A DNA stretch of 33,041 nt. Source: an uncultured Gemmatimonadota bacterium. Lineage in GTDB: Bacteria; Gemmatimonadota; Gemmatimonadetes; Gemmatimonadales; Gemmatimonadaceae. Below are positions 1 to 10,552 of this stretch, one piece after another (the stretch's first letter is position 1; each line of letters opens with the position of its first letter). A program made the translations under genes and the position numbers. The DNA is taken from NCBI GenBank assembly GCA_903894655.1, contig CAITQY010000766.1, positions 1 to 33,041 on the forward strand, read 5' to 3'. The notes beneath the pieces are model-generated. The model was not told where the DNA came from, did no database searches, and saw nothing but the letters and a program-made list of their open reading frames with translations.

Positions 1-741
1 CCGCTCGTCCTGCGTGGCCGCGTGAAGCGAGACCGCCAGATGCACCGGACGCTGTTCCGCTGCCATGCGAAGAATGCCTGGCACGACCCCCACGGTGCTC
101 AGCGTGATACGGTCGGCGGCGAGCGCCGGACCATGCGGATCGAGGAGAATGTCGATCGCCTGCATCACCGCCTCGTAGTTGTGCAACGGCTCGCCCATCC
201 CCATCAGCACCAGGTTCCGCAGGCGAGTGCCGAGCCCATGGCGCGTCTGGCGCATCATCTTGCCGGCGGGCGCCTCGCGCCGCAGCACGCGCGCCACATG
301 CACCGCCTGCGCGACGATCTCCCCCGGTGTGAGATGACGCGTGTACCCCATCTGTCCCGTCGCACAAAAGACACACCCCATGGCGCAGCCAACCTGTGAA
401 CTCACACAGGCCGTAACGCGCCCCGTGAACTTCATCAGCACGGTCTCGATGGTGGCGGCGTCCGGGAGCGACAGCAGATACTTTCGCGTAAAGCCATCGC
501 TCGACGCCGTCTCGAGCGACGTGGGCAGCACGCCCAGCGTCGTTTCCGCGCGCAGACGCGCCGCCAACGCGGGTAACAGCTCGGGCATCTCGTCAAACGA
601 CGACACGAGGTCGATGTACAGATACCTCCACAGCCGGTTGGCATGCACGGGCTTGAGGCCCCAGTGCACCAGCTGCTGCTGAAGCTCAGCGCGCGTGAGG
701 CTATAGAGATCGCGTGGCGAGGAGGTGTCGGGCAAGACCAT
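1..741 (-). CDS. rlmN: 23S rRNA (adenine(2503)-C(2))-methyltransferase RlmN, 3' end truncated by window edge
   Basis: Reverse-strand translation from ATG at 741: MVLPDTSSPRDLYSLTRAELQQQL...VTACVSSQVGCAMGCVFCATGQMGYTRHLTPGEIVAQ; radical SAM CxxxCxxC motif (CAMGCVFC) and RlmN-type GLGTRLRNLVLMGMGEPLHNYEAV. Not in the ORF track because no stop lies in the window. Confidence 0.93.
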   Translation of the reverse strand, partial: MVLPDTSSPRDLYSLTRAELQQQLVHWGLKPVHANRLWRYLYIDLVSSFDEMPELLPALAARLRAETTLGVLPTSLETASSDGFTRKYLLSLPDAATIETVLMKFTGRVTACVSSQVGCAMGCVFCATGQMGYTRHLTPGEIVAQAVHVARVLRREAPAGKMMRQTRHGLGTRLRNLVLMGMGEPLHNYEAVMQAIDILLDPHGPALAADRITLSTVGVVPGILRMAAEQRPVHLAVSLHAATQDER

Positions 742-915
742 GAGGGAATGTATCAGACCGCTTTGGCACGAACAGTCGATACCTCGGGATGCCCTGCCCA
801 TCCGCTACAGACGCGGCGCCGTTCGGCACGTCGACATATGGAGGCCACCTAGCGTCCTTCGCCGTTCAGCCCCCCAGCGAGTACGTCGCGCCGCGGCACC
901 ACTCCCCCCGCCCGA

Positions 916-1040
916 GGCTGGCGCGGCCGAGGGTGTCCCAAAGCCGCCTCTGCGTGGGGGCCGCAATCCAATCGACGAGCCGCGACCAACGACCCCCCGC
1001 GCAGCAAGCGGCGACTGGGACACCCTCGGCCGCCCCAGCC
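916..1040. repeat. Long imperfect palindrome in the rlmN-ettA intergenic region
   Basis: GGCTGGCGCGGCCGAGGGTGTCCCA (916-940) vs TGGGACACCCTCGGCCGCCCCAGCC (1016-1040): 24/25 inverted match, with partial pairing continuing inward. Confidence 0.93.
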
Positions 1041-1075
1041 CCCGCGTACCACGATCCATCCGCCAGCAAGCCGGC

Positions 1076-2746
<1,671 letters not shown>

Positions 2747-2823
2747 CAGGAATCCTCACGAAGCAACGGACAGCGCCCCGGCAAAACGCGGGACACGGGA
2801 ATCCCGAAAGATACCCGGATCGC

Positions 2824-3987
2824 CTAGCGCGGGCTCACGGCGAGATACGGCCGGAGACCGTCGGCCGCAAATGAGGCCACGAACAGCGCCCCGACCTGCC
2901 GGCCGATCACGTCGCTCTGGTCTCCATCGAAGCGGTAATGCACGCCGCCGTAAATGCGCGACACGTTCGCCTCGCTCACCCACCGGTCGAGCAGCGGCTT
3001 TTCGCGCGGGAAATACCACCCCAGCACCGCGCCGGCCGCACTGGAGTACGTCGAGTGCGCGCTCGGGTACGACGGGTGGTTGGACAGCCCCACCGGCTGG
3101 GTGATCGCCGGATCCATCTGGAACGGGCGCGCCAACATGAATCGGTACTTGGCGACCCATGTCACGATACTCGCATCCATCATCGCCTGATGCAGTGTCG
3201 CCAGCGTGGTGGCGCACTGCCGCTCGGTGAGCCGGTAGTGCACGCACAGGTCGGTCGCAGCGCCGTTCCACCACCCCGGCGGCGTCGGGGTGCCGCTGCC
3301 CAGCACCCAAAAGCGCGCGATGGCCAGCTGTTCCTCGGTTCGCGTATCACTGATCCGTCGCACTTCGGCCAGTGCGGTCTGAAACGCCGCCGACGCAATC
3401 GCCGGTGGTGGCGGCACGGTGATGGCCGCCGCCGACGGGAGCAGCCACGGGCGCGCTTCCCCCCAGCGCGGATTGACCGGCACTTTCCCCGGCGCCGACA
3501 CCCACACGCCGGGACCGGTTGGCAGCACGACGTTGTCGAGCAACGCCGTGGAATCGCTGGCCCGCACGCGCAGCAGGGAGTCGGCCACGAGCTCGCCCAG
3601 CGTCTTCGCGGCCGCCAGCGACGCCGGGGTCCCCACCCCCGGCTGGCGCAATTCATTCAGCAGCGTGGTCTGCACCAGCACCGACTGCGACGGCAGGAGC
3701 GCGAGCAGCACGCGGGCCGACGCGTACCCGATCGCCGCCTGAGGCGAGATCCGCACCGTATCGGCGCCGATCCGCTCCAAAGTCACCCGCTGCGCCACGG
3801 TCATGATGGCGTACAGACGGGCCGCCGGCGGAGAACCGAGCGCGGTCGACGCCACCATGCCTCGCGCCTGTGCACTCCACGTGACGGTCGAGAGCGGGCG
3901 GTACGCCGGCGCGGGCGCCGTCGTCGTCGCGTCGGCACAACCACACACCCCAGCCAACGCGACGGCCCACCACACACGACCCACCAT
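2824..3987 (-). CDS. PAP2 / vanadium-dependent haloperoxidase-like lipoprotein
   Basis: Start trimmed to MVGRVWWAVALAGVCGC (lipobox). Contains KYRFMLARP (Kx6RP), PSAH (PSGH-like) and SRIYGGVHYRFD (SRx5H), the three motifs of the PAP2/VHPO superfamily. Confidence 0.85.
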   Translation of the reverse strand: MVGRVWWAVALAGVCGCADATTTAPAPAYRPLSTVTWSAQARGMVASTALGSPPAARLYAIMTVAQRVTLERIGADTVRISPQAAIGYASARVLLALLPSQSVLVQTTLLNELRQPGVGTPASLAAAKTLGELVADSLLRVRASDSTALLDNVVLPTGPGVWVSAPGKVPVNPRWGEARPWLLPSAAAITVPPPPAIASAAFQTALAEVRRISDTRTEEQLAIARFWVLGSGTPTPPGWWNGAATDLCVHYRLTERQCATTLATLHQAMMDASIVTWVAKYRFMLARPFQMDPAITQPVGLSNHPSYPSAHSTYSSAAGAVLGWYFPREKPLLDRWVSEANVSRIYGGVHYRFDGDQSDVIGRQVGALFVASFAADGLRPYLAVSPR

Positions 3988-4817
3988 CAGATCGCCTCGG
4001 GCTCCAGCGTACGCTCCACCGCCTTGCCGTCCACCCGGCTCACGTAGTAGCACTTGGCCGCCGGACGTGTGTGCACCACGCGCTTCACCGCCGTCTCCTC
4101 GAAGTAAATGCCGGCGTCGTTGTCGCAGGCGTAGCCGGGCTTCATCTCACCCGACCCGATCAGCTTCTGGTACAGCGGCCGACGCCCCGGCTCCGCATCG
4201 TAGTGAGGCGAGTGACTGCCCGGTATGAAGCCCAGGCACTGCACCGTCGACAACACCTTGGGACGCGAGTCGGTCGTGCCTTCGTCGAACCAGCAGAGTG
4301 ACCCCGCGCTCGCCCCGCCGAGGACGATCCCGCGATCCCATGCCTGTCGCAGGAGCACGTCGATCCCCTGGGCCTTCCAGATAGCCTGCTGATTGAGCGT
4401 ATTGCCGCCCGACGCCACGATGCCGTCCATCGACAGCAACACCTCATCCCATCCCAGCGCCTGCGAGGTACTGGCGATGAACATATTCTGGACATGCGCC
4501 TCCACGTTCAGCGGCGCGCAGGCCTTGAACCAGTTCAACGCCGACACGTCGCGATCGGCCGACGCAGTGGGCAGGTACAGCAAGCGCGGACGCGGCTTGC
4601 CGGTGAGCTGCGCCATGTAGCGGATGAACGGCGTGCCGAAGCCACCGCCCGCGATCAGAATCTTTCGCGTGGCGCGCTCGGTGCGCATCGGCGCCACCGG
4701 CATGCCGTCAACGTAGGTCGACATGTCCGGATTCGATCGCTCGCCACCGCTCATCGAGGTCGCCAACGCACCCGCCGTACCCAACGCTGTCGTCACCAGA
4801 AACTCCCGTCGAATCAT
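3987..4817 (-). CDS. Exported S51-family peptidase (peptidase E / cyanophycinase-like)
   Basis: MIRREFLVTTALGTAGALA (Tat-like RRxFL signal); nucleophile context GGASAGSLCW; HSPHYDAEPGRRPLY typical of peptidase E-like proteins. Confidence 0.85.
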   Translation of the reverse strand: MIRREFLVTTALGTAGALATSMSGGERSNPDMSTYVDGMPVAPMRTERATRKILIAGGGFGTPFIRYMAQLTGKPRPRLLYLPTASADRDVSALNWFKACAPLNVEAHVQNMFIASTSQALGWDEVLLSMDGIVASGGNTLNQQAIWKAQGIDVLLRQAWDRGIVLGGASAGSLCWFDEGTTDSRPKVLSTVQCLGFIPGSHSPHYDAEPGRRPLYQKLIGSGEMKPGYACDNDAGIYFEETAVKRVVHTRPAAKCYYVSRVDGKAVERTLEPEAI

Positions 4818-4855
4818 GTTGTGCTCCGTGTGGATATGAGTCGCTGCGGTGGCTG

Positions 4856-6256
4856 TTACTTCTTGAGCAAGACGTCGGTCATCTTGCGCACCGGCGACAC
4901 GTACGCGCTGACCACGCTCTCGTTCCCATCGGCGCCGATCGCCGCCACGCCGAACACGTAGTCGTCGATCGACACGTTCGGCAGCAGCAGCTTGGTCACG
5001 TTGCCCACAACCTGCGACTTCTGCCAGTCGTTGGTCCACGCGTCGCGCCAGTACACGCGGTACGCCACCGCGCCCGCCGACGGCTGCCACTGCAGGCTGG
5101 CGTCATAGCCCGACGTGCCGCGGCCGATCGTGGCCGTGCCGCCATTCGTCGTCACGCGCGGAGCCGGCGGAGCCAGCGCCACCGAGGCCGCCGAGGCGAC
5201 GTTCACCCGCGCATTCTGCGCGAGATAGCGGAAATCCATGCCTTCGAGCTTGTCGTTCGGCGAGTGCTGCCGCTCGTAGTTCTCGTTCGCCTCGCGGAAT
5301 ACGATCGACGGAAAATCGTTCGCGGTGAACGACGAGTGATCGCTGCCGCGACCGAAGCGGTCTTCGCGCGCCATCAAGCGAATCGTGTGCGACGGCACGT
5401 ATGTACCCGCCACGCGCTGGACATAGCGCGCCAGCGAACGGTTCGGCGAATCTTCCGGACCGAGCGAGTAGATCTTCACGCTCTCGCCGTCGATGATGCC
5501 GTTGCCACCGAGGCTGCTACCCACGATGTCGTTGTTGAAGTTCGCTTCCACCACGCCCTTCGCGTTGCGCAGCGCCGTGGCGTGCGCCATCGACCCGATC
5601 AGCCCCTGCTCTTCACCCGCCCACGTCACGAACACCAGCGTCGCATCGAACTCGATACCACTCTCGGCGAACACGCGCGCCAGCTCCATCGTGAGCGATG
5701 TGCCACTGCCGTCGTCGTTCGCCCCCGGTGCGTCGGCGTCGTTGTCGATCGTGGGACGCACCAACGGCGCACTCGGCGCCGCACCAGCGGCCGTCGCCGT
5801 GGCATCGGCGCCCGCCGGACGCCGCGAGTTCACGGTGTCGTAGTGGCCGGTGATGTACACCCGACGCGCACTCTTGCCCGGCAGCACCGCCACCACGTTC
5901 ACCAACTCCACCTCGCGCGAGATGCGCCCCTGCTGCGCCAGCATGTGCCGGTCGTACGACACCTGCAGTTTGGGGCTCATACGCTTGAATTCGTCGTAGA
6001 TCCAGCGCCGCGCCGCGCCGATGCCGCGCGTGGTCGACACCGTATCGGACAGCGTCGAGCGCGTGCCGAAGCCGGCCAACGTGGTGGCCGTGGCCTGCAG
6101 CCGCGGCTGCGAGACCGAAGCCACCAGCTTCTCGATGCGCGGGTCGGCATCGGGGCGTACCGTGCCCTGCGCCCCCAGGGCAGGCGGGAACGGGAGCGTC
6201 GCCGTGGTGACGACGGACAGCAGAACGGGCAGGACGAGCCGACGGGTCAGGCGCAT
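4856..6256 (-). CDS. M28 family zinc aminopeptidase with C-terminal fibronectin-III-like region
   Basis: Start trimmed to MRLTRRLVLPVLLSVVTTATLPFPPALGAQ; YITGHYDTVNSR, GANDDGSGTS, TWAGEEQGLIGS and GRGSDHSSF motifs. Confidence 0.9.
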   Translation of the reverse strand: MRLTRRLVLPVLLSVVTTATLPFPPALGAQGTVRPDADPRIEKLVASVSQPRLQATATTLAGFGTRSTLSDTVSTTRGIGAARRWIYDEFKRMSPKLQVSYDRHMLAQQGRISREVELVNVVAVLPGKSARRVYITGHYDTVNSRRPAGADATATAAGAAPSAPLVRPTIDNDADAPGANDDGSGTSLTMELARVFAESGIEFDATLVFVTWAGEEQGLIGSMAHATALRNAKGVVEANFNNDIVGSSLGGNGIIDGESVKIYSLGPEDSPNRSLARYVQRVAGTYVPSHTIRLMAREDRFGRGSDHSSFTANDFPSIVFREANENYERQHSPNDKLEGMDFRYLAQNARVNVASAASVALAPPAPRVTTNGGTATIGRGTSGYDASLQWQPSAGAVAYRVYWRDAWTNDWQKSQVVGNVTKLLLPNVSIDDYVFGVAAIGADGNESVVSAYVSPVRKMTDVLLKK

Positions 6257-6378
6257 GGGATCCGGAGCGACGGGAGGGGAGAGGGAGCGCGGGGATGTGT
6301 GTCGACAACGCAGGACTCCCATAGTATGCTGCCCGCACGCCGTTCGGGCACGTATCCGCCACTCTGACCCTTTCCGCC

Positions 6379-7338
6379 ATGCCTCGCTGCGCACCGTTGG
6401 TGCCCGTCGGTCACGCGGCGGACCGCCCGCTGCGACCGGCCCCGCTGGCGATGGCCGTGCCGGCGATGGCCGTGCTGGCGCTAACCCTGCTGCTCGGCGT
6501 CACATCGACGTCCCCCCTGCGAGCCCAGTCGACGGCCACGGCCATGCCGTTACAGCCGCCGCACACGTTGGTGACGGAATCACCCGCCGTTCGCGCCTGT
6601 GTCGATGCTGCATGGACAGGCGCCACCGGCGTGGACGGATCGACGCTGATCGCCGACGCCCGCACCGGCGTCCTCGTGGCCGGCCACGCGGAACGCGTGG
6701 ACCGTCCGCTCATCCCGGCCTCCACCTTCAAGATCATCAGCGCCCTCGTCGCGCTCGAAACGGGCGTGATCGCCGATGCGCAGACGGTCATTCCCTGGGA
6801 CAGCGTCACCCGCGACCGCCCGGAGATCAACCGCGATCTCGATCTCCAGACCGCGTTTCGGCTGTCGGCCGTGCCGCACTTCCAGTCGCTGGTGCGGCGC
6901 ATCGGGTCGGTGCGGATGCAACAGGCGCTCGATACGATCGGGTACGGCAACCGGAACATCGGTGGCGGCATCGACCAGTTCTGGCTCACCGGCGCGCTGC
7001 GCATCTCGCCCCGCGGGCAGGTGGCGGTTCTTACCCGTTTGCTGCACGACGAACTTCCCCTCTCGCGCCGCAGTATGGCGATCGTCCGGGCGATGATGGT
7101 GAACGAAGCAACCGCCAGCTACACCATCCGGGCCAAGACGGGACTCACCACCCCTCCGGGATCGGAGACGGTGGGATGGTGGGTAGGGTGGGTGGAACGC
7201 GGCCCCGCCGTCCACGTGTTCGCGACCGCCCTCGAAGCGGCCGCTCCGACCGCGGGCTTCAATGCGCAGCGGCTCGCGGTCACGCGCTGCGCCCTGCAGG
7301 CGCTGTCGATTCTGCCGGTCGTGCCGCCGGAGCCCTGA
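6379..7338 (+). CDS. Class D (OXA-type) beta-lactamase family protein
   Basis: PASTFKIISALVALETG (SxxK), LSAVPHFQ (SxV), IGYGNRNIGGGIDQFWLTG (YGN and FWL), AKTG, WWVGWVE; ordering matches OXA enzymes. Signal peptide MAVPAMAVLALTLLLGV...RAQS; start may be internal. Confidence 0.9.
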   Translation: MPRCAPLVPVGHAADRPLRPAPLAMAVPAMAVLALTLLLGVTSTSPLRAQSTATAMPLQPPHTLVTESPAVRACVDAAWTGATGVDGSTLIADARTGVLVAGHAERVDRPLIPASTFKIISALVALETGVIADAQTVIPWDSVTRDRPEINRDLDLQTAFRLSAVPHFQSLVRRIGSVRMQQALDTIGYGNRNIGGGIDQFWLTGALRISPRGQVAVLTRLLHDELPLSRRSMAIVRAMMVNEATASYTIRAKTGLTTPPGSETVGWWVGWVERGPAVHVFATALEAAAPTAGFNAQRLAVTRCALQALSILPVVPPEP

Positions 7339-7396
7339 TGGCCCACCTTCGTGACGGCGGGAACGCCCGCCCGCTCCCCGCCGTATCTTCCCCACC

Positions 7397-8137
7397 ATGA
7401 TTGCTCTCACGCAGATCGCCGACGTCACCGCGCAGCTGTCGTCGAACCCCGCCGCCGCCCTCCCGCTGTTGTTCGGGGCTGGGGTCCTCACGTCGCTCAC
7501 CCCCTGCGTGTATCCGATGATCCCGATCACCGCCGCGATCGTTGGCGGGCAGTCATCATCGGAACAGTCAGGCGCCACTATAGCGTCAAAATGGCGACCT
7601 TTAGGCCTTTCCCTCACGTACGTGTTCGGACTGGCCACCGTCTACGCCGGGCTCGGACTTCTCGCCGGGCTCACCGGCACCATGTTCGGCACGGTCTCGG
7701 CCAATCCGTGGGCCTACTTCGCCATGGCGAATCTGCTCATGCTGGCCGCCCTCTCCATGTTCGACGTCATCCCCGTTCGCGTGCCCGCCGCCATCCTGCA
7801 GCGCGCCGCCAACGCCGGAACCGGTGGACGCGTGGCCGGTGCTTTCATCATGGGCGCCGCCTCGGGCCTCGTGGCCGCCCCCTGCTCCGCCCCCGTCATG
7901 GCCGCCGTCCTCACCTGGGTCTCCACCACCGGCTCCGCCCTGCTCGGCTTTCTCTACCTGTTCACTTTCTCGCTGGGCATGTGCACGCTGCTGGTCGTGG
8001 TCGGCCTCTCCGCGGGCTCGCTGTCTCGGTTACCGCGCGCGGGTGCGTGGATGCTGACGGTGAAAAAGGTCTTCGCCTTCGTCATGCTTGGCATGGCGGA
8101 GTACTACTTGGTGAAGATGGGGCAGGTGTTTTTTTAA
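7397..8137 (+). CDS. Cytochrome c biogenesis/DsbD-like transmembrane thiol transporter (CcdA family)
   Basis: Multi-TM protein with TSLTPCVYPMIPIT and GLVAAPCSAPVMAAVL cysteine-proline motifs of the DsbD/CcdA family. Confidence 0.9.
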   Translation: MIALTQIADVTAQLSSNPAAALPLLFGAGVLTSLTPCVYPMIPITAAIVGGQSSSEQSGATIASKWRPLGLSLTYVFGLATVYAGLGLLAGLTGTMFGTVSANPWAYFAMANLLMLAALSMFDVIPVRVPAAILQRAANAGTGGRVAGAFIMGAASGLVAAPCSAPVMAAVLTWVSTTGSALLGFLYLFTFSLGMCTLLVVVGLSAGSLSRLPRAGAWMLTVKKVFAFVMLGMAEYYLVKMGQVFF

Positions 8138-8148
8138 CGGCAAACCAT

Positions 8149-8225
8149 GAGTCGTGGGTTCTGAGTAAAAGTGACGCGTCCTGAGTCACCCACACTCAAA
8201 ACCCCCAACTTTTACTCACAACTCG
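8149..8225. repeat. Palindromic element between ccdA-like and thioredoxin genes
   Basis: GAGTAAAAGT (8163-8172) pairs perfectly with ACTTTTACTC (8208-8217); arms contain repeated GAGT/ACTC at heptad-like spacing; lower GC than the flanks. Confidence 0.8.
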
Positions 8226-8233
8226 ACACCCAC

Positions 8234-8728
8234 ATGTTCCGCGCCCTCTTCACCGTCCTCGCCGCCGCGACCCTGGCCGTCGCAAGCCCAGCCCTCGCCC
8301 AGGACCTCGGCATCGCGGTCGGCGAAACCGCCCCGACTGGGCCCCTCCAAACGCTCGACGGCAAAACCGTCGATCTCGCCGACTACCTCGGCAAGACGCC
8401 CGTCGTGATCGAGTTCTGGGCGACGTGGTGCGGCAACTGCATGCAGCTCGAGCCCGCCATGCGCGCCGCCATGACCAAGCACGGGGCGAACGTGAAGTTC
8501 GTGACGGTGGCCGTGTCGGTGAATCAGTCGATCGAGCGCGTGAAGGGATGGCAGAAGGCCAACAAGCTCGGCGGCGAGTTGTTGTATGACAAAAAGGGGA
8601 CCGTGAGCGGCGCCTACGACGTGCCGGCCACCAGCTATGTCGTGGTGATAGACAAGACGGGGAAAATCGTCTACACCGGTGTCGGTGGCACGCAGAATCT
8701 CGACGCGGCGATCAAGAAGGCCCTCTAA
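8234..8728 (+). CDS. Secreted thioredoxin-like protein (TlpA/thioredoxin family)
   Basis: Start trimmed to ATG 8234: MFRALFTVLAAATLAVASPALAQ (signal peptide); EFWATWCGNCMQLEP active site. Confidence 0.88.
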   Translation: MFRALFTVLAAATLAVASPALAQDLGIAVGETAPTGPLQTLDGKTVDLADYLGKTPVVIEFWATWCGNCMQLEPAMRAAMTKHGANVKFVTVAVSVNQSIERVKGWQKANKLGGELLYDKKGTVSGAYDVPATSYVVVIDKTGKIVYTGVGGTQNLDAAIKKAL

Positions 8729-8739
8729 ACATTTCCCGC

Positions 8740-10410
8740 CTACAGCAACGACACGTAATGCGGCTGGAACATCGCGTCCGTCACGGCAGCCGCGATGTCG
8801 GCCGGCCGCTCAACGCGTGCCAAGCCACGGTCGAAGGCCATGGTGGCCACTTCGATCGCGATGGCGCGTGACACTTCACGAATGCGCGACAGGCTGGGAT
8901 AAATCCGGCCCATCGCCAGATCGTCCTCGGTCACCAGCGAGGCCAGGGTGCGCGCGGCGGTGGCGAACATCGATTCCGTGACGCGTGACGACGCACTCAC
9001 GATGACGCCGAGTCCGACACCCGGGAAGATGTAGGCGTTATTGCCCTGCCCCGGCACGTGCGTCTTGCCCTTGTACGTCACCGGTGCGAACGGACTGCCG
9101 CTGGCGAAGATGGCGCGTCCGTCGGTGGCCGAGTAGGCTTGCAGCGCCGTGCACTCGGCCTTCGACGTGGGGTTGGACAGCGCGAGTACGATCGGCCGCG
9201 TATGCTCCCGCGCCATCGCCTCGAGGACGTCTTTGGTGAACGTGTTCGGCGTTCCTGACACGCCAATGATCGCGTGCGGCTTGAGCAACTCCACCGCCTC
9301 CAGCAGCGTGCTCACCGGCGCGTGATCGTGCGCATACGGTTTCTTGTGCTCCGCCAGATCGGTACGCGAGTGCTCTACCAATCCCTTCGAATCCACGAAC
9401 CAGCAATGCTGGCGGGCCTCGTGTAGCGACAGCCCTTCCGAACAGAGCGCTTCGACCACCAGATCACCGATGCCGATACCGGCTTCGCCCGCGCCGAGAA
9501 AGAGCAGGCGCATGTCGCGCAGGGGCGTGCCGCTGATGCGTGCCGCCGAGTAGAGCCCGGCCAACGCCACCGACGCCGTGCCTTGAATGTCGTCGTTGAA
9601 CGTGCAGATCTGATCGCGCCACCGCTCGAGCAGCGAGAACGCGTTGTGATTGCCGAAGTCCTCGAATTGCAAACACGCCATCGGGAAACGCGCCTGCACC
9701 GCCTCGACGAATTCATCCAGCAACTCGTCGTACTCGGCGCCGCGCAACCGCGGCTGGCGCAGTCCCACGTAGGAATGACTCTCGCGCAGCGCCGTATTGT
9801 TCGTGCCCACGTCGATCGTGATCGGCAGGCAGTCATTGGGCGACACGCCCGCGCATGCCGTATACAGCGTGAGCTTTCCGATCGGGATGCCCATGCCGTT
9901 GGCCCCGAGATCACCCAAGCCGAGAATGCGCTCGCCATCGGTCACGACGATCATGCGGACATCGTCTTGCGGCCAGTTGGCGAGGACCTCCGCCACGTGT
10001 CCCTTGTCGGCGGCCGTGATGTACATGCCGCGACTGCGGCGGAAAATGCGTCCGAACTCCTCGCACGCCTGCCCGACCGTGGGCGTGTACAGCACCGGCA
10101 TCAGCTCTTCGAGGTGATCCATCACCAAGCGATAAAAGAGCGTGACGTTCCGATCGTGCAGGGCTACCAGATACGCGTACTGCTCCAGCGGCGACGGCTT
10201 CGAGCGCACACCCGGCAGGATGCGCGCGAGCTGTTCGTCCTGCGACATCACGCGCGGAGGCAGCAGCCCCCGCAGTCCAAATGCATCGCGCTCGGAATCA
10301 GTGAACGCGGTCCCCTTGTTCAGGACAGGGTCATTCAGAAGAGCGGCACCACGTTTGGGATGGAGCGGGGTCGTCACGGCTTCTCCGGAGAGCGGATCTG
10401 TGCACAGCAT
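8740..10410 (-). CDS. NAD-dependent malic enzyme (oxaloacetate-decarboxylating)
   Basis: NDPVLNKGTAFTDSERDAFGLRGLLPP, MPVLYTPTVGQACEEFGRIFRR, FNDDIQGTASVALAG, FLGAGEAGIGIGDL; start trimmed to MLCTDPLSGEAV. Confidence 0.93.
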   Translation of the reverse strand: MLCTDPLSGEAVTTPLHPKRGAALLNDPVLNKGTAFTDSERDAFGLRGLLPPRVMSQDEQLARILPGVRSKPSPLEQYAYLVALHDRNVTLFYRLVMDHLEELMPVLYTPTVGQACEEFGRIFRRSRGMYITAADKGHVAEVLANWPQDDVRMIVVTDGERILGLGDLGANGMGIPIGKLTLYTACAGVSPNDCLPITIDVGTNNTALRESHSYVGLRQPRLRGAEYDELLDEFVEAVQARFPMACLQFEDFGNHNAFSLLERWRDQICTFNDDIQGTASVALAGLYSAARISGTPLRDMRLLFLGAGEAGIGIGDLVVEALCSEGLSLHEARQHCWFVDSKGLVEHSRTDLAEHKKPYAHDHAPVSTLLEAVELLKPHAIIGVSGTPNTFTKDVLEAMAREHTRPIVLALSNPTSKAECTALQAYSATDGRAIFASGSPFAPVTYKGKTHVPGQGNNAYIFPGVGLGVIVSASSRVTESMFATAARTLASLVTEDDLAMGRIYPSLSRIREVSRAIAIEVATMAFDRGLARVERPADIAAAVTDAMFQPHYVSLL

Positions 10411-10552
10411 GTGATGCCCACGCGCGGCGGGGCGCGGATGGGCGATCACGGTCAGCGTCGTGCGCGCCAGATGATCGACGCGGAAGTCCGCAATATACAC
10501 ACGATTCCGCGCCACTGCATCGAGAAGGGCCACGCGTGCGCGTGTGCGTGCG

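Noticed and set aside
5264-6367. 367-aa plus-strand ORF antisense to the M28 peptidase
   Set aside because: Arg/His-rich shadow ORF without recognisable domains.
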